A DNA stretch of 17,218 nt from Ophiostoma sp. CBS 140.51 (GCA_029298735.1 JANSLP010000499.1:1-17218); one strand, 5' to 3'. Shown: positions 7,847 to 16,604, counted from the first letter of the stretch. The notes: generated from the letters alone by a model not told the origin. Numbers and translations are program-made.

Positions 7847-9474
7847 TTACACCTTGGCAAATCTGTACTTGAGGTGAACGTTCAATGGCGGCTTCTCCCA
7901 GAGAGCGAAGATCCGCTGGTTGTACCAGTCGCTGCAGCTCTTGTCTAGTTCCAAGTCGAAATTGAAGAGGATCTTGGCCATGATGAGGCGCATCTCGTGG
8001 TAAGCCAAGTTGCGGCCGATGCAGTCTCTCGGGCCAAAGCTGAACGGCTTGTGGACGTCGCGACGGTCATTGTAAAACGGCGACGTCGGATCGGCCGTGG
8101 CCTCCGGCAGCCAACGCTCCGGGATGTACTCCCTTGCCCGATGAAAGTTGATCTCCGAGGTATACGCCGAGAGGTGGTGAACACCGACAGTCGTCTTTTT
8201 AAAGTTAACATATAAGCTATGACGGAAAAGACAAAAGAAGAAGAAGAAAAAAGGAGATGAGAAAAGCTAACCTTTGGGGGAATCATGAGACCGCAAATCT
8301 CCACGGGAACCTGTCCTGGCACACTGCGTGACAGCGCAAGCGGGATTGGAGGGAACAGCCGCAGGGCCTCATCCAAACAAGCCACCAGGTACGGCAGCTT
8401 GGACCTGGCGTCGTTGAAGCTGATGTCTGTATCGGACGCAAACGTGGAGCGGACTTCCTCCGTCGCACGCTTGATGGCATGGGGCGTGTTGAGCATCCAG
8501 AACGTGGCGCCGCTCAACAGTGTCGCCGTCGTCTCTGAGCCGGCGACCATGAGGAGGTCAGAGTTGACAACAATCTCGTCGTCGCTGAGGGCATGGGCCT
8601 CTCCACGAGACCGGAGGAAATAGTCCATAAAGTCGCCACGATCGGGCTGCTTTCGCGCCGTCAGCCGGCCCATGGCCAGCTTCTGGACGTTCGCCATGTG
8701 CTGTTGCTTGGCCCTTTTCATTAATGGACTGAGCACGAGCATAATGGCGCCGCCAATGATTCTGGATGAGCCGATAAGGGAGAACATGGGCGCGATAATC
8801 AAAATCTTCTCAATGTTCTCGATCCAAGCATTGGACTGGCCCTTCTCGAGACCGTAGAGCGGCTCGCCGTAGGCCAGGTCGGCAATTAGATCAAACGTAG
8901 TGAAGTTGTACCAGCGCACCATGTTGGCCAACTGGCCAGCATCCGAGATATCGCGCAGGCGCTTGACCAGCAGGTCGACATACACCCGAATCAGCTGCTC
9001 CTGCTGCATCAGTGCCCTGTCCGAAAACGCAGGCAGCATCGCGCGACGGTAGCGGAAGTGATCTCTCGCGTTCGAAGAGATAATCTGGCGGGTGTCCATA
9101 TGCACGCCTCTGGGATAAAACTTTGGGAAGTCGGCGTGCCCGTGCCCGTAGATGTCTTTCCAAGCCTGAGGGCTGATAAAGTAGACTTCGTTTGGAGAGA
9201 CACGCATGACTTCGCCGTATTTGTCAAAGAGGTCCCGGATAGCAAACTCGGAGCTACCGCGAGCCATGCATAACTGTCTCAAAATTGGAAAGGCGATCCA
9301 TAACTTGGGCCCAGGGATCTTGTGCAAAGGGTGGAAGTAGAGGTTGTAAATGATTGTGGCGCACTCTTTGCCTACCGCGATCAGGCCGAGGATGAGGACA
9401 AATTTGAAAATCCCTTCCCACGTATTGAGCTGGTATTGCGCGAGCTTGATACTGATTTCTTGGTGGAAAGCCAT
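7847..9474 (-). CDS. cytochrome P450 monooxygenase (CYP60/CYP65-like), two exons
   Basis: Exon 1 is 9474-8272 (401 codons) and exon 2 is 8194-7847 (115 codons and TAA), giving 516 residues. Without splicing the frame loses homology just after IPPK, and splicing restores TTVGVHHLSAYTSE and the haem region. An N-terminal membrane helix (about 21-45) precedes YNLYFHPLHKIPGPK, the usual anchor and proline-rich hinge of microsomal fungal P450s. The I-helix is AGSETT (311-316), the K-helix ExxR is Glu369-Ala-Leu-Arg372, followed by PERW in the C-terminal exon, and the haem loop is FSFGPRDCIG with Cys459 as thiolate ligand. Overall it resembles the isotrichodermin C-15 hydroxylase / versicolorin-type group common in toxin and secondary-metabolite clusters. 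All catalytic motifs are intact. It is divergent from the MFS gene, consistent with hydroxylation followed by export. The substrate is unknown. Confidence 0.95.
8195..8271 (-). other. intron of the P450 gene
   Basis: On the minus strand the intron opens with GTTAGC after CCAAAG and ends AAAAAG before ACGACT. It is 77 nt, phase 0, strongly pyrimidine-rich, with TTAAC about 10 nt before the acceptor as the likely branch site. Removing it joins two parts of the P450 in the correct frame. Confidence 0.9.
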
Positions 9475-9553
9475 TTTGTTGGTTTTTGCGATTGTAAAAG
9501 TTATGAAAGTCTACCGAATACTGGATGCGGAAGTAAAAATGCCAAGTCCCTGG

Positions 9554-9560
9554 CTTTTAT
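9554..9560 (-). promoter_or_regulatory. TATA-like element of the P450 gene
   Basis: The minus strand reads ATAAAAG about 80 bases upstream of the P450 ATG. It is the only good TATA-like word close to the start. Confidence 0.4.
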
Positions 9561-9778
9561 GAGTTCTTCAGCTACGAACAATATGTATCTTGTCAGCATC
9601 ATTCTCCGCCATCGCCAACCATGGGTTGTTTACACAACCCGAGACGATCACCCCGAGACCGCGATGCCTCATTCTATTCTTCGAACGTAGCACGATGCCG
9701 GCCGCATAGCCATAACCAAGATGATCGGGGATCAATTGTTGTGTTTCAAGTATGATCGACATGCCCGTTTAGTTCCCT

Positions 9779-9844
9779 CTCGCTCTCGCACTCGCTCTTG
9801 CATTTGCTCTTACATTTGCTTTTGTACTCGCCCTCGTACTCGCT
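9779..9844. repeat. imperfect hexamer tandem repeat (CTCGCT-like)
   Basis: Eleven consecutive hexamers follow the pattern YTYGCN/CTCGTA (CTCGCT, CTCGCA, CTTGCA, TTTGCT, CTCGTA and others). Most differences are C/T changes in the first and third positions or A/C/T in the last. It sits about 300 bases upstream of the P450 ATG. A coding reading (Leu/Phe-Ala dipeptides) has no start or homologous context, so it is treated as a promoter-region microsatellite. Confidence 0.7.
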
Positions 9845-10796
9845 CTAATTTTTCCTTCTGTCAGTACGGAGTAGTTAGCAAACCGGAGTTCGAAGGATTA
9901 CTTGACATCGTATTCGGTTGTGACTGTCTGGAGGGTAGGCTGTTTTCTTAGGCACCCATGTCTGTGATCCTGTCATGACTTTCCAATGTACGACGTGCAG
10001 GTAACTTCTTTTGTATCGAGAATGCAACTTTTTTGTGGAACGCGTTTTGTCAACCGCAAACGGGTGTGGGGAATATGGTACCCTTCGCTTGTCTCGTCGA
10101 GTTTGCAATACTCTCATAAGTCACAGTAGTCCCTGCAAATATGCACAACAGTCGACGGGAGAGCTGCGTTAAAAACTTCCATTTTCGGTCTTATGGAGAT
10201 ACGGCAAGCATTCAATGAAACGACCAAAAACAAAAACACTCGGAGTGTCGGCACCGGCACCCCCCGTAAATTGCCCAAACGCCACCTTTGAATGAGCAAC
10301 CTTTGGGTAGAATGGGCTTTGAGGAAATTCCCACAACTTTGAAAAATAAAGAATGAAAAAAAAAAAAAAAAACGCTCCGCAGTATCGCCTAACCCAGAAT
10401 AGTCAATCGAGCGAGGACCAGGATAACCGGGGATTGTCGGCAACGTGCATGAACCAATGGTTTTTGTGCTCAGCAGATGCCGACAGTGGATGAAGTAGAG
10501 CGAATGCGAGACCGAACGCGAGAGTACGTACTGAACGTGTATGTCTTCAAGAAAATCACAAAAAAAATCAAAATCAAAACTCGTCTTCGGGAGAATCGTC
10601 AACGACACTCGTAAAGGCGAATTCAAGAACTCAATGTTCGTTAAGCGATATGAGAAGTATTGAACGGGCCATTTCCCCCGCAAATGTCAAATTTAGCTTG
10701 GGCCACTTTTCCCCCGCATTCTGGGTTCAGACGAGTTTGTGGAAGCCCCAGATTTGCAAAGGGTCGACTGATGCCATGGATCACGGTCCACGTGAA

Positions 10797-10807
10797 TATA
10801 AATATAT
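10797..10807 (+). promoter_or_regulatory. TATA box of MFS gene, with adjacent E-box
   Basis: TATAAATATAT lies about 130 bases before the chosen ATG at 10934. CACGTG at 10789-10794 is two bases upstream and could bind a bHLH regulator. The spacing supports the ATG at 10934 over upstream in-frame codons. Confidence 0.55.
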
Positions 10808-10933
10808 TTGAAATGCATGCTGCTTTCGAGAATAATGGGCTGTAAGGAAAACGAGAAAAAAAATTATCATCTTGCATCAAGCATCAAACATTACACTGTT
10901 TGTGCCTTTGCGGCACCCCCACCAACGTCCATC

Positions 10934-12748
10934 ATGGCCGTCTCCATCAACACCGGGACGCAGGAGGCCGAAAACTTAAAGGACTCTAAGCGCAACAACA
11001 CCCCTGTCGACAAAACACAACACATTGAACTTCAAACTTTCGGGGACGATGAAGTCGACGAACGCGAATACTTGCCCTTTAGCTGGGACCGTCATCTGCT
11101 TATGAACCTGGCAGCCCTGTACCTGACCTTTTTTGCGAGTGTCTGGGGCACGGGCATGCCAGGCGGCAGCATCGTCTACATCCAGCTCGAGTATCCCCTC
11201 ACGCCCGCCACCAGAGTGAACTGGGTCTCTGCTGTCGCCGGTCTGATGCAGAGCGTGATTTGCATCTTCATTGGTGATCTGTCCGACATCTTTGGCCGGC
11301 AAAAGTTTCTCCTGGTCGGCATGGCGTCGGGTGCTGTCGGTATGCTCCTTGGCGCCTGCGCCAGCAATGTCAACGAAATCATCGGTGGCCAGGTTCTCAA
11401 CGGCGTCGGTGTCTCCGTAGGCATTCTATCTATCCCACTCCTGGCTGAGGTCATCCCAAAGCGTTACCGCGGTCCAATCATTGGCGGCGCCGCCCTCCTT
11501 GCCGGAGTGGTTGGCATCGGTGCCGGTGTCCTGCAAGGAGCGCTCATGAAGTACAATATTATGGGTGTCAACAGAGGATGGCGAGTTACCTTTTACATGG
11601 GCGGTGGCTGGTACGCCATTGCCGCGGCGATGTTGCTGCTGTTCTATCGCCCCAAGGAACGTCCCAATCCAGAGGGAATTTCCGTCATGACGCGGGTTTT
11701 ACGGATTGACTGGGTTGGTATTTTCTTGGCCACGCTCGGCCTCCTCCTCTTCCTCCTTGGCCTGCAGTACGGTGGCAACCCCTATCCGTGGACGTCTGCA
11801 CGTGTGCTCTCCATGATCATCATTGGTGCCCTTCTCATGGTCTGTTGTGTGATTTGGGAGTGGAAGTTTGTCAAGGATGGCATGGTGCCTCGTTCGTTGT
11901 TCCGGCACAGGAACTTTGCCGTTGCCATCGGTTTAAACTTTGTCGAAGGCATGGTGGGATTTTCCTGCCAGGCCTTCATCCCCCAGATGCTCGTCAAATT
12001 TATCACGCAAGACCTGATCTTGATTCCAGCCTACAGCATCCCTGGAAACTGCTGCACGGTTATTGGCGCTATGGGTGGAGGTCTACTCACAGCCAAGATG
12101 CGTGAGACAAAATGGGTCGCTGTGGCAGGAGTCGGGTGTCTCCTCATTTGTGTGGCTACGCTTCCTACCATGTCCCCGACCGCGAGTCTGGCTGCGTTCT
12201 TTGTTCCCAGTCTCGTGGGCATGTTGGGTATCGGAACCCTAGGCGGCGTCATCAGCACCATTGCCAGTCTGTGTACCCCGGATGAGTACATCGCGGCCAG
12301 TGTCTCCATTGGCCAGTCTCTCCGCGGCCTCGGAGGATCCATTGCCGTCGTCGCCTTCAGCTCAATTTATTCCTCCAAGCTCACAACCATTCTCCCCTCC
12401 AAAGAAGCCGCAGCGGTAATTGCTGCCGGCCTTCCGCCATCGAGTGTTCAGCCCCTGCTGCTGGCTTCGGCATCCAATAACGCCACTGCAATCGCTCAAG
12501 TTCCCGGGGTCACCCAACAGATCCTGCAGGCACTGTCGTCGGCGTCTGCCGAGGGCTACGCTGCATCCTTCCGATACATCTGGTATGCGACGCTACCGTT
12601 TACTGTTGTCACATTTGCACTGAGCCTCTTTTTGAAGCCGACCAAGGACCAAATGACTCGCGTTATTTCAGCGGCTGTTAAGAACGGAGTGACCTACAAG
12701 GCCGAGCAGGAAGCAATCTCAGCAAAGGCAGAGGGGACCATGGCTTAA
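10934..12748 (+). CDS. TRI12-like major facilitator efflux pump (14 helices)
   Basis: A 604-residue frame without introns, ATG 10934 (ATCATGGCC) to TAA 12748. The frame stays open upstream, with ATGs at 10817 and beyond, but that stretch is AT-rich, lies immediately after the TATA box and adds no family sequence. The polar N-terminal tail of about 50 residues is followed by about 14 hydrophobic helices. MFS motif A is GDLSDIFGRQK (114-124); the LAEVIPKRYRGP segment (170-181) and the layout with a long last loop (about 485-540) match fungal trichothecene-efflux-type (TRI12) transporters, related to DHA2 and siderophore carriers. It is a plasma-membrane proton antiporter by family. Divergent pairing with a CYP65-like P450 suggests export of the oxidised product or self-protection. 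No trichothecene synthase is present, so the cargo is not inferred to be a trichothecene. Confidence 0.92.
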   Translation: MAVSINTGTQEAENLKDSKRNNTPVDKTQHIELQTFGDDEVDEREYLPFSWDRHLLMNLAALYLTFFASVWGTGMPGGSIVYIQLEYPLTPATRVNWVSAVAGLMQSVICIFIGDLSDIFGRQKFLLVGMASGAVGMLLGACASNVNEIIGGQVLNGVGVSVGILSIPLLAEVIPKRYRGPIIGGAALLAGVVGIGAGVLQGALMKYNIMGVNRGWRVTFYMGGGWYAIAAAMLLLFYRPKERPNPEGISVMTRVLRIDWVGIFLATLGLLLFLLGLQYGGNPYPWTSARVLSMIIIGALLMVCCVIWEWKFVKDGMVPRSLFRHRNFAVAIGLNFVEGMVGFSCQAFIPQMLVKFITQDLILIPAYSIPGNCCTVIGAMGGGLLTAKMRETKWVAVAGVGCLLICVATLPTMSPTASLAAFFVPSLVGMLGIGTLGGVISTIASLCTPDEYIAASVSIGQSLRGLGGSIAVVAFSSIYSSKLTTILPSKEAAAVIAAGLPPSSVQPLLLASASNNATAIAQVPGVTQQILQALSSASAEGYAASFRYIWYATLPFTVVTFALSLFLKPTKDQMTRVISAAVKNGVTYKAEQEAISAKAEGTMA

Positions 12749-12985
12749 GTTGTGTTTGCGTTTCTGTGACCAGAGCCTGCTGTTGCACACTGCGTGTATC
12801 ACATCCGGCAAGTTAAGGTGGAAGCAGGAAGGCGGACAGTCAAGTCTAAGTATCTAGCTTTGAATTTGTCTTTATACTCTACTCAACGTGTATGCTAGCA
12901 ACTACTTCATATACCACAGCCTCGTACGATCACTGCATTGCATGAAAGAATATTGATGGAGAGAATCTTTTTTTTGCAAAACTAT
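12749..12985. other. 3' flank of MFS gene
   Basis: AT-rich sequence between the MFS stop and the minus-strand repeat locus, which converge here. No gene or clear structured element is seen. Confidence 0.4.
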
Positions 12986-13124
12986 CTATTGGCATCGAGA
13001 ACAAGACAGCAAAGAAATAAGGCGGAGAAAAATTTCAGCCAGTCAACGTGCAGCTCTAATCAATTTGCAAAAGTGGTTGAGCAGCTTACTTTTTCTCAGA
13101 CAAAACCAGGCGTGCCTTTGTTCG

Positions 13125-14108
13125 CCACCCAATCACCCTCTGAATCAAAGCGTCGGAGATGTTGTGATGTCGAGAAAGTGTTGTCGTGCTGTCGAAAAAG
13201 TCGGGATGTTGCCGAACCAAAGGACGCGGACCTGGTATGGAGATGTCAGTGAACAGAACTAAAAGAAAAAGAGAGGAAACGAGTGAACTTGCTTTTCAAA
13301 GAAAACACCCGCGCGCCATTGGCTCGCCTCCCAACCACCCCTGAACCAATTTGTTGAAGTTGTCGATTTCTTGAGTTGTCGAGTTGGCGAGTTGGCGAAG
13401 TGCTGTGATGAGGTTGTCGATGTTGTCGAAAAAGAAAAGTTGAAGTCAAAGGCTCACCTCCCAACCACCCCCGGACTAGTTGGAGCACTGCTCCTGTAAA
13501 TTGTTAGTGATGAACATAAATGACAAAAGGAAAACGTGAAGAGAAAAAGACTTACCAAACCCACGCATCGGTGTCATGCCTAACCCCAATTGTCCCTGCA
13601 GCGCGCATCAGCCATCCGTGTCTTTCGGGACCCCAGAAACCCTCACTAAGTGGTTGAGTGTGTTGTCGAAGAAGTATCATAGTGTGAGGTGTTGTCGAGA
13701 AGTCGAAGAAGAAGAAAGTAAAGGCCCATCAATCTGCCCTGCCCAATATATGGGTTGCCTCCTCGTTCCTAAATAGAGGAGAGAAGAGAAGTTAGTTATG
13801 TGAAGGTGAAAAAAACAAAACAAAAAAGGAAGAAGAATACTCACGGAGTCAGTTCAGATCGAAGCCGACGGGCTGTCGAGAGTCGAGAGTCTAAATCGAG
13901 AGTCTAAATCGAGAGTCGAGAGTCGAAACGTCGCACCACCCAACCACCCAGACCGTTGTTGTCGAAGTTGAAATGTCAAAGTGTTGTTGTCGAGTCTGCT
14001 GAGACGCAGTTAGCTGAAGAAGAAGACAAAAAAAGGAAGAGAAAAAGAAGAGAAAACTTACTTTGGTGACAAAAATGCCGCGCTTCTAGTTCTGCCACCC
14101 AACCACCC
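13125..14108 (-). repeat. five copies of a dispersed G-rich core (GGGTGGTTGGGTGG)
   Basis: Copies lie at 13125-13140, 13327-13341, 13457-13472, 13936-13949 and 14095-14108, all on the minus strand (CCACCCAACCACCC on the plus strand). Three copies are preceded by TTGGTTCAG-like sequence and followed 30-40 bases later by a splice-donor-like AAAGTAAG or AAGCAAG, so the conserved unit is longer than the core. Four G runs with 1-2 base loops could form a two-tier G-quadruplex. Confidence 0.75.
13876..13927. repeat. CGAGAGT heptamer tandem repeat
   Basis: TCGAGAG/TCTAAA units alternate over about 50 bases: CGAGAGT occurs five times, interrupted twice by CTAAAT. It lies inside an exon-like block of the repeat locus. 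Confidence 0.7.
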
Positions 14109-15130
14109 ACTGAACCAGGTCGGTCGCACGGTCGGTCGCGGTCGTTCGTATGAGGTCAATGGAAATTGGGACTTCAATCTTATGACTTGCGAAATGGAGC
14201 AATTTTTGGGCAAATTACCCACCCTCTAGACGAGACAGACACTTGGGCGCCTGCTTCTGGTGGAACAAAATTCGTCGCGAGGTGTGGGTGAACACTCGCT
14301 TGGAGGCCAAAAAATGGACGAAAAGAGACAGATTGTATCGACCGCCAATCGGCCTCACACTCGACCACGCTCTCGGGTAACATTGCGCACCAAATACAAT
14401 TACTTTTTGGCACATGAGGAATCCAATGAGACTACTTTCAAGATGATCGAAACGGGTCGAAAAATTTCATAATTTGGAAAGTGAGAAGCATCTGACAGCA
14501 AAGTGAGGATTGTCGTCGAAAATAAAAGTGGGACTCTCTGACAAGGAGTGCTGCTCGGGAGGTGTACAGAAAAGTGGAGACATCTAAAAGCTGTCGTCGT
14601 TTGCAGTGTGTGCGCCACGGCTGGCCTCGGTGTGCTCGCATACAGCGTCTGTCGTTGGGTCGCGAGAGCAGCCAGGAGCGTCTCCGCGCACTTTCGCCAC
14701 GCTCCGCTCACCCGGCGCCGCCGGTTTCGAGCCATTGCCCGTGCCGAAGCACTTGCCATTCTCCTGTGCGCTGCAGTCAACGGCTGGGCCCTCGGCTTTT
14801 CCGTCCACGACAGCACGAAGCTGGAAGGGAGGGCCGCCACCGTCGCCTCGGTCAATTTTTTGATTACGTTTGGGCAAAGGCTGTTGCTAGACGAAAGAAG
14901 AATGAGAAAGGGCTAGATCGACCGCATATTATAGAGAAGCACGCTCCGGGGCCAGGAACCGGTTTTTTTGGTTTCCGTTCGCCAAGATCCGTTTAGCGCT
15001 CCGGAGAACCGTTTTCGGTTTACGGACCAAGATTGGACCCACACCAGCCCAGGTATATACGTCCCCTTTGAGAGAACCTCTCGAAGAGGCATTGGTCTTT
15101 TCATCCCCCGGTCCGGGAACGCAGCACGAT
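14109..15130. other. region without supportable gene
   Basis: About 1 kb. A minus-strand ATG frame of 66 codons from 14415 (starting MCQKVIVFGAQCYP) ends beside a possible donor GGTAATT and could be an upstream exon of the repeat locus; no family is recognised. Between 14560 and 14870 a GC-rich stretch is open in several frames on both strands, all beginning at non-ATG codons, which suggests composition rather than coding. At 14960-15030 related words AACCGGTTTTTTTGG and AACCGTTTTCGG form a loose repeat. A TATATA word at about 15052 precedes the F-box-like start. Confidence 0.4.
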
Positions 15131-15199
15131 ATGGACCGTCTCCCGGTGGAGATTTTAACCGGCATTGCCGCCTTGCGTGTGCGGGGCTATGGACTTTAA
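15131..15199 (+). pseudogene. F-box N-terminal fragment
   Basis: ATG 15131 opens a 22-codon frame MDRLPVEILTGIAAL... that matches the start of fungal F-box domains (LPxEIL-x2-I). It then diverges and meets TAA at 15197-15199. A TATATA word lies about 78 bases upstream. The rest of the F-box and any partner domain are not seen downstream in the three frames. It is either a truncated gene or chance similarity over about 14 residues. Confidence 0.3.
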
Positions 15200-15641
15200 C
15201 TTCGCGGACGGGGACGCGGAGAGAGGCAAGGAATAAAGACAGCCGGTCCAGCTTCGGCTAGCAGAGGAAGGTTTTCTGGAAGTTGGAGATGCTTGGCGTA
15301 CGCGATTCTGGGCTAACTACAACGCTCAGAACTCTGAGTAGGAATACCATGTAGTGCAATGGCCAAAGACCGGATTTTAAAGAAAGTAGAGCGGTACCAT
15401 TGTAATACTTTATAGAACATTTGAAGAAAAGATTCAGACAATACAAAGCTTTCCATTTCCATTCGAATCCTTCCGGTTTCCCCGTGTACGGAATCCATCA
15501 CTTCATGTTTTAGACACAGACTTTTGGTCAAATCGGATGTAACTGCTCGTGTCGTTCCTGCCATCCTACGAAAAAATCTTAATGACAAACTCCAAACCTG
15601 CTTCTTTCGAATAAATAACGCGCTATCCCCCCATTACTCCT
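15200..15641. other. region without supportable gene
   Basis: A minus-strand ATG frame from 15564 to about 15313 (83 codons, starting MAGTTRAVTSDL) is open, but shows no recognisable family and no clear promoter. The plus strand has a CTAAC...CTCAG word pair at 15314-15330 that resembles a branch site plus acceptor, without a matching donor in frame. No gene is called. Confidence 0.3.
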
Positions 15642-16604
15642 TTATAACTTGTACTGGTCAAACGAGCCTAACATAGTAACCACGTCCCTGTGGCCGGCCT
15701 TTTCGGCCCACGCCAACGCCGTCATCTTGCTCCTGGTGTTTATAATGCTCGTGTCAGCACCCTGCTCCAGTAGGTACCGGACGGCCTCGACGTGGCCCAT
15801 CTGCGCCGCCTCGTGTAAGGGTGTGCCAAGGTCTAGGACACGATAGTTGCGGGACGACACTTCGTCGTTAGCGTATAACGTCAGGTTCAGTGGCTCGCCG
15901 CGTTGCAGCAACAAGCCGAACATCTCCACAATATCGCTGGCGGCCGCGGGTTTCGACTCTGACTCCGTTCCGGATGGCGCCCGTGACTTTCGCCGAAGGG
16001 CATAATGTAACAACTGTTCCCGGGAGACGTCTCCTCCCCAATCATCCACCAGCTCCCGTACTAGATCGACCGAGGTGTGCTCCACGGCCTGGGACATACC
16101 CGTAATATCCTTATGCCGCGCCCGTTCATTCAGGCTTGCGCCGTGGGAGATCAGCCATATAACCATGTCCCGGTCGTGCGCGCCGGTGTGTAGGAGGGTT
16201 TCCAATACGTTGAGGTCAGGGTGGATCCGTTGGTTGATGTCCCACCCGTGCTCGAGGAGAAAGAGAAGTACCTCCTTAGAACCAGTATCAATGGCCTCTC
16301 GCGCCACGAAATCTTTGGTCGCAAAAGTTAACGGCTTCTGTGCAATAAAGATTTACTCAATTATTTCGACTTGGTCGTGACGGGCGGCTTGGCTGAGGAC
16401 GGGATATAACTCGTAGATTAAGTATTTGCTGTTATCATAAAAGTGCTCTTTGAGGAGCGCCCTAACGGTAGCGAGGTCGCCGGCCGCGACTGTTGCCATA
16501 AACGCGTCGAGAATATGACCTGGCAGTGACGTTCCTAGACTTGTTGAACCAGAGGCCTGCATTAGCCTCAGGCATTGCATGTGTTTCTCTGGTTGTGTCG
16601 ACAT
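15642..16604 (-). pseudogene. ankyrin-repeat protein gene interrupted by an in-frame stop
   Basis: From ATG 16604 to TAA 15642-15644 there are 321 codons in one frame, broken only by TAA at 16355-16353 (codon 84). Ankyrin repeats lie on both sides of the stop: ILDAFMATVAAGDLATVRALLKEHF and LSQAARHDQVEIIE before it; EAIDTGSKEVLLFLLEHGWDIN, LLHTGAHDRDMVIWLISHGASLN, GTPLHEAAQMGHVEAVRYLLEQGADTS and TALAWAEKAGHRDVVTML after it. The stop falls within a repeat helix where one codon is expected, with no frameshift. A GTAAAT donor and GTTAAC-like branch site surround it, but the only short intron (44 nt, ending AAAG) shifts the frame, so splicing does not cleanly rescue it. CAA to TAA by a C-to-T change at CpA would explain it. 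Fungal ankyrin proteins of this type mediate protein contacts; the specific role is unknown. Confidence 0.7.

Larger units (their letters stand above)
9475..10933. other. divergent intergenic region, P450 / MFS pump
   Basis: About 1.46 kb separate the P450 and MFS starts. It holds a hexamer repeat (9779-9844), three CGGAGT words (9867, 9884, 10241), a poly(A) run of 17 bases (10356-10372), and near the MFS a CACGTG E-box (10789-10794) directly before a TATA element. A long minus-strand open frame across 10114-10683 has no ATG near its start and runs through the poly(A) tract, so it is not taken as a gene. Confidence 0.55.
12986..14108 (-). pseudogene. serial intron/exon-like repeat locus, probably decayed gene or spliced non-coding RNA
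   Basis: On the minus strand a run of fungal intron signatures appears: 14061-13999 (GTAAGT, GCTAAC, CAG), 13844-13769 (GTGAGT, AACTAAC, TTTAG), 13646-13596 (GTGAGG, GCTGAT, CAG; weaker), 13555-13494 (GTAAGT, ACTAAC, ACAG), 13457-13403 (GTGAGC, CAG; weaker), 13292-13232 (GCAAGT, CTGAC, CAG) or its alternative 13327-13232, and possibly 13089-12986. The blocks between share CGACAAC-rich stretches followed by a GGGTGGTTGGG-like core. Blocks 13493-13458 (36 nt) and 13402-13328 (75 nt) are multiples of three and phase 1 at both ends; joined to the block from 13231 they stay open to TAA 13088-13086 and repeat a GWLGG or IQRVIGW motif. The block 13768-13556 has an in-frame TGA, so no complete protein can be proposed. 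No family is recognised. It could be a duplicated small-exon gene in decay or a spliced lncRNA. Confidence 0.45.

Noticed and set aside
10114..10683. 189-codon minus-strand open frame in the P450/MFS intergenic region
   Set aside because: Begins at TTG, has its first ATG only near the end, and runs through a poly(A) tract giving a string of Phe; no family signal.
10808..10933. 42-codon upstream extension of the MFS gene
   Set aside because: It begins at TTG immediately after the TATA box, is AT-rich leader-like sequence, and is not part of the TRI12 family pattern. The ATG at 10817 cannot be fully excluded.
157..12748. Trichothecene biosynthetic cluster, suggested by TRI12-like pump and CYP65-like P450
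   Set aside because: No trichodiene synthase or other TRI genes; both families are widespread in unrelated clusters.
14548..14916. Plus-strand 122-codon frame with hydrophobic stretches
   Set aside because: Begins at GTG, overlaps open frames in other frames and on the other strand in a GC-rich patch, and shows no domain.
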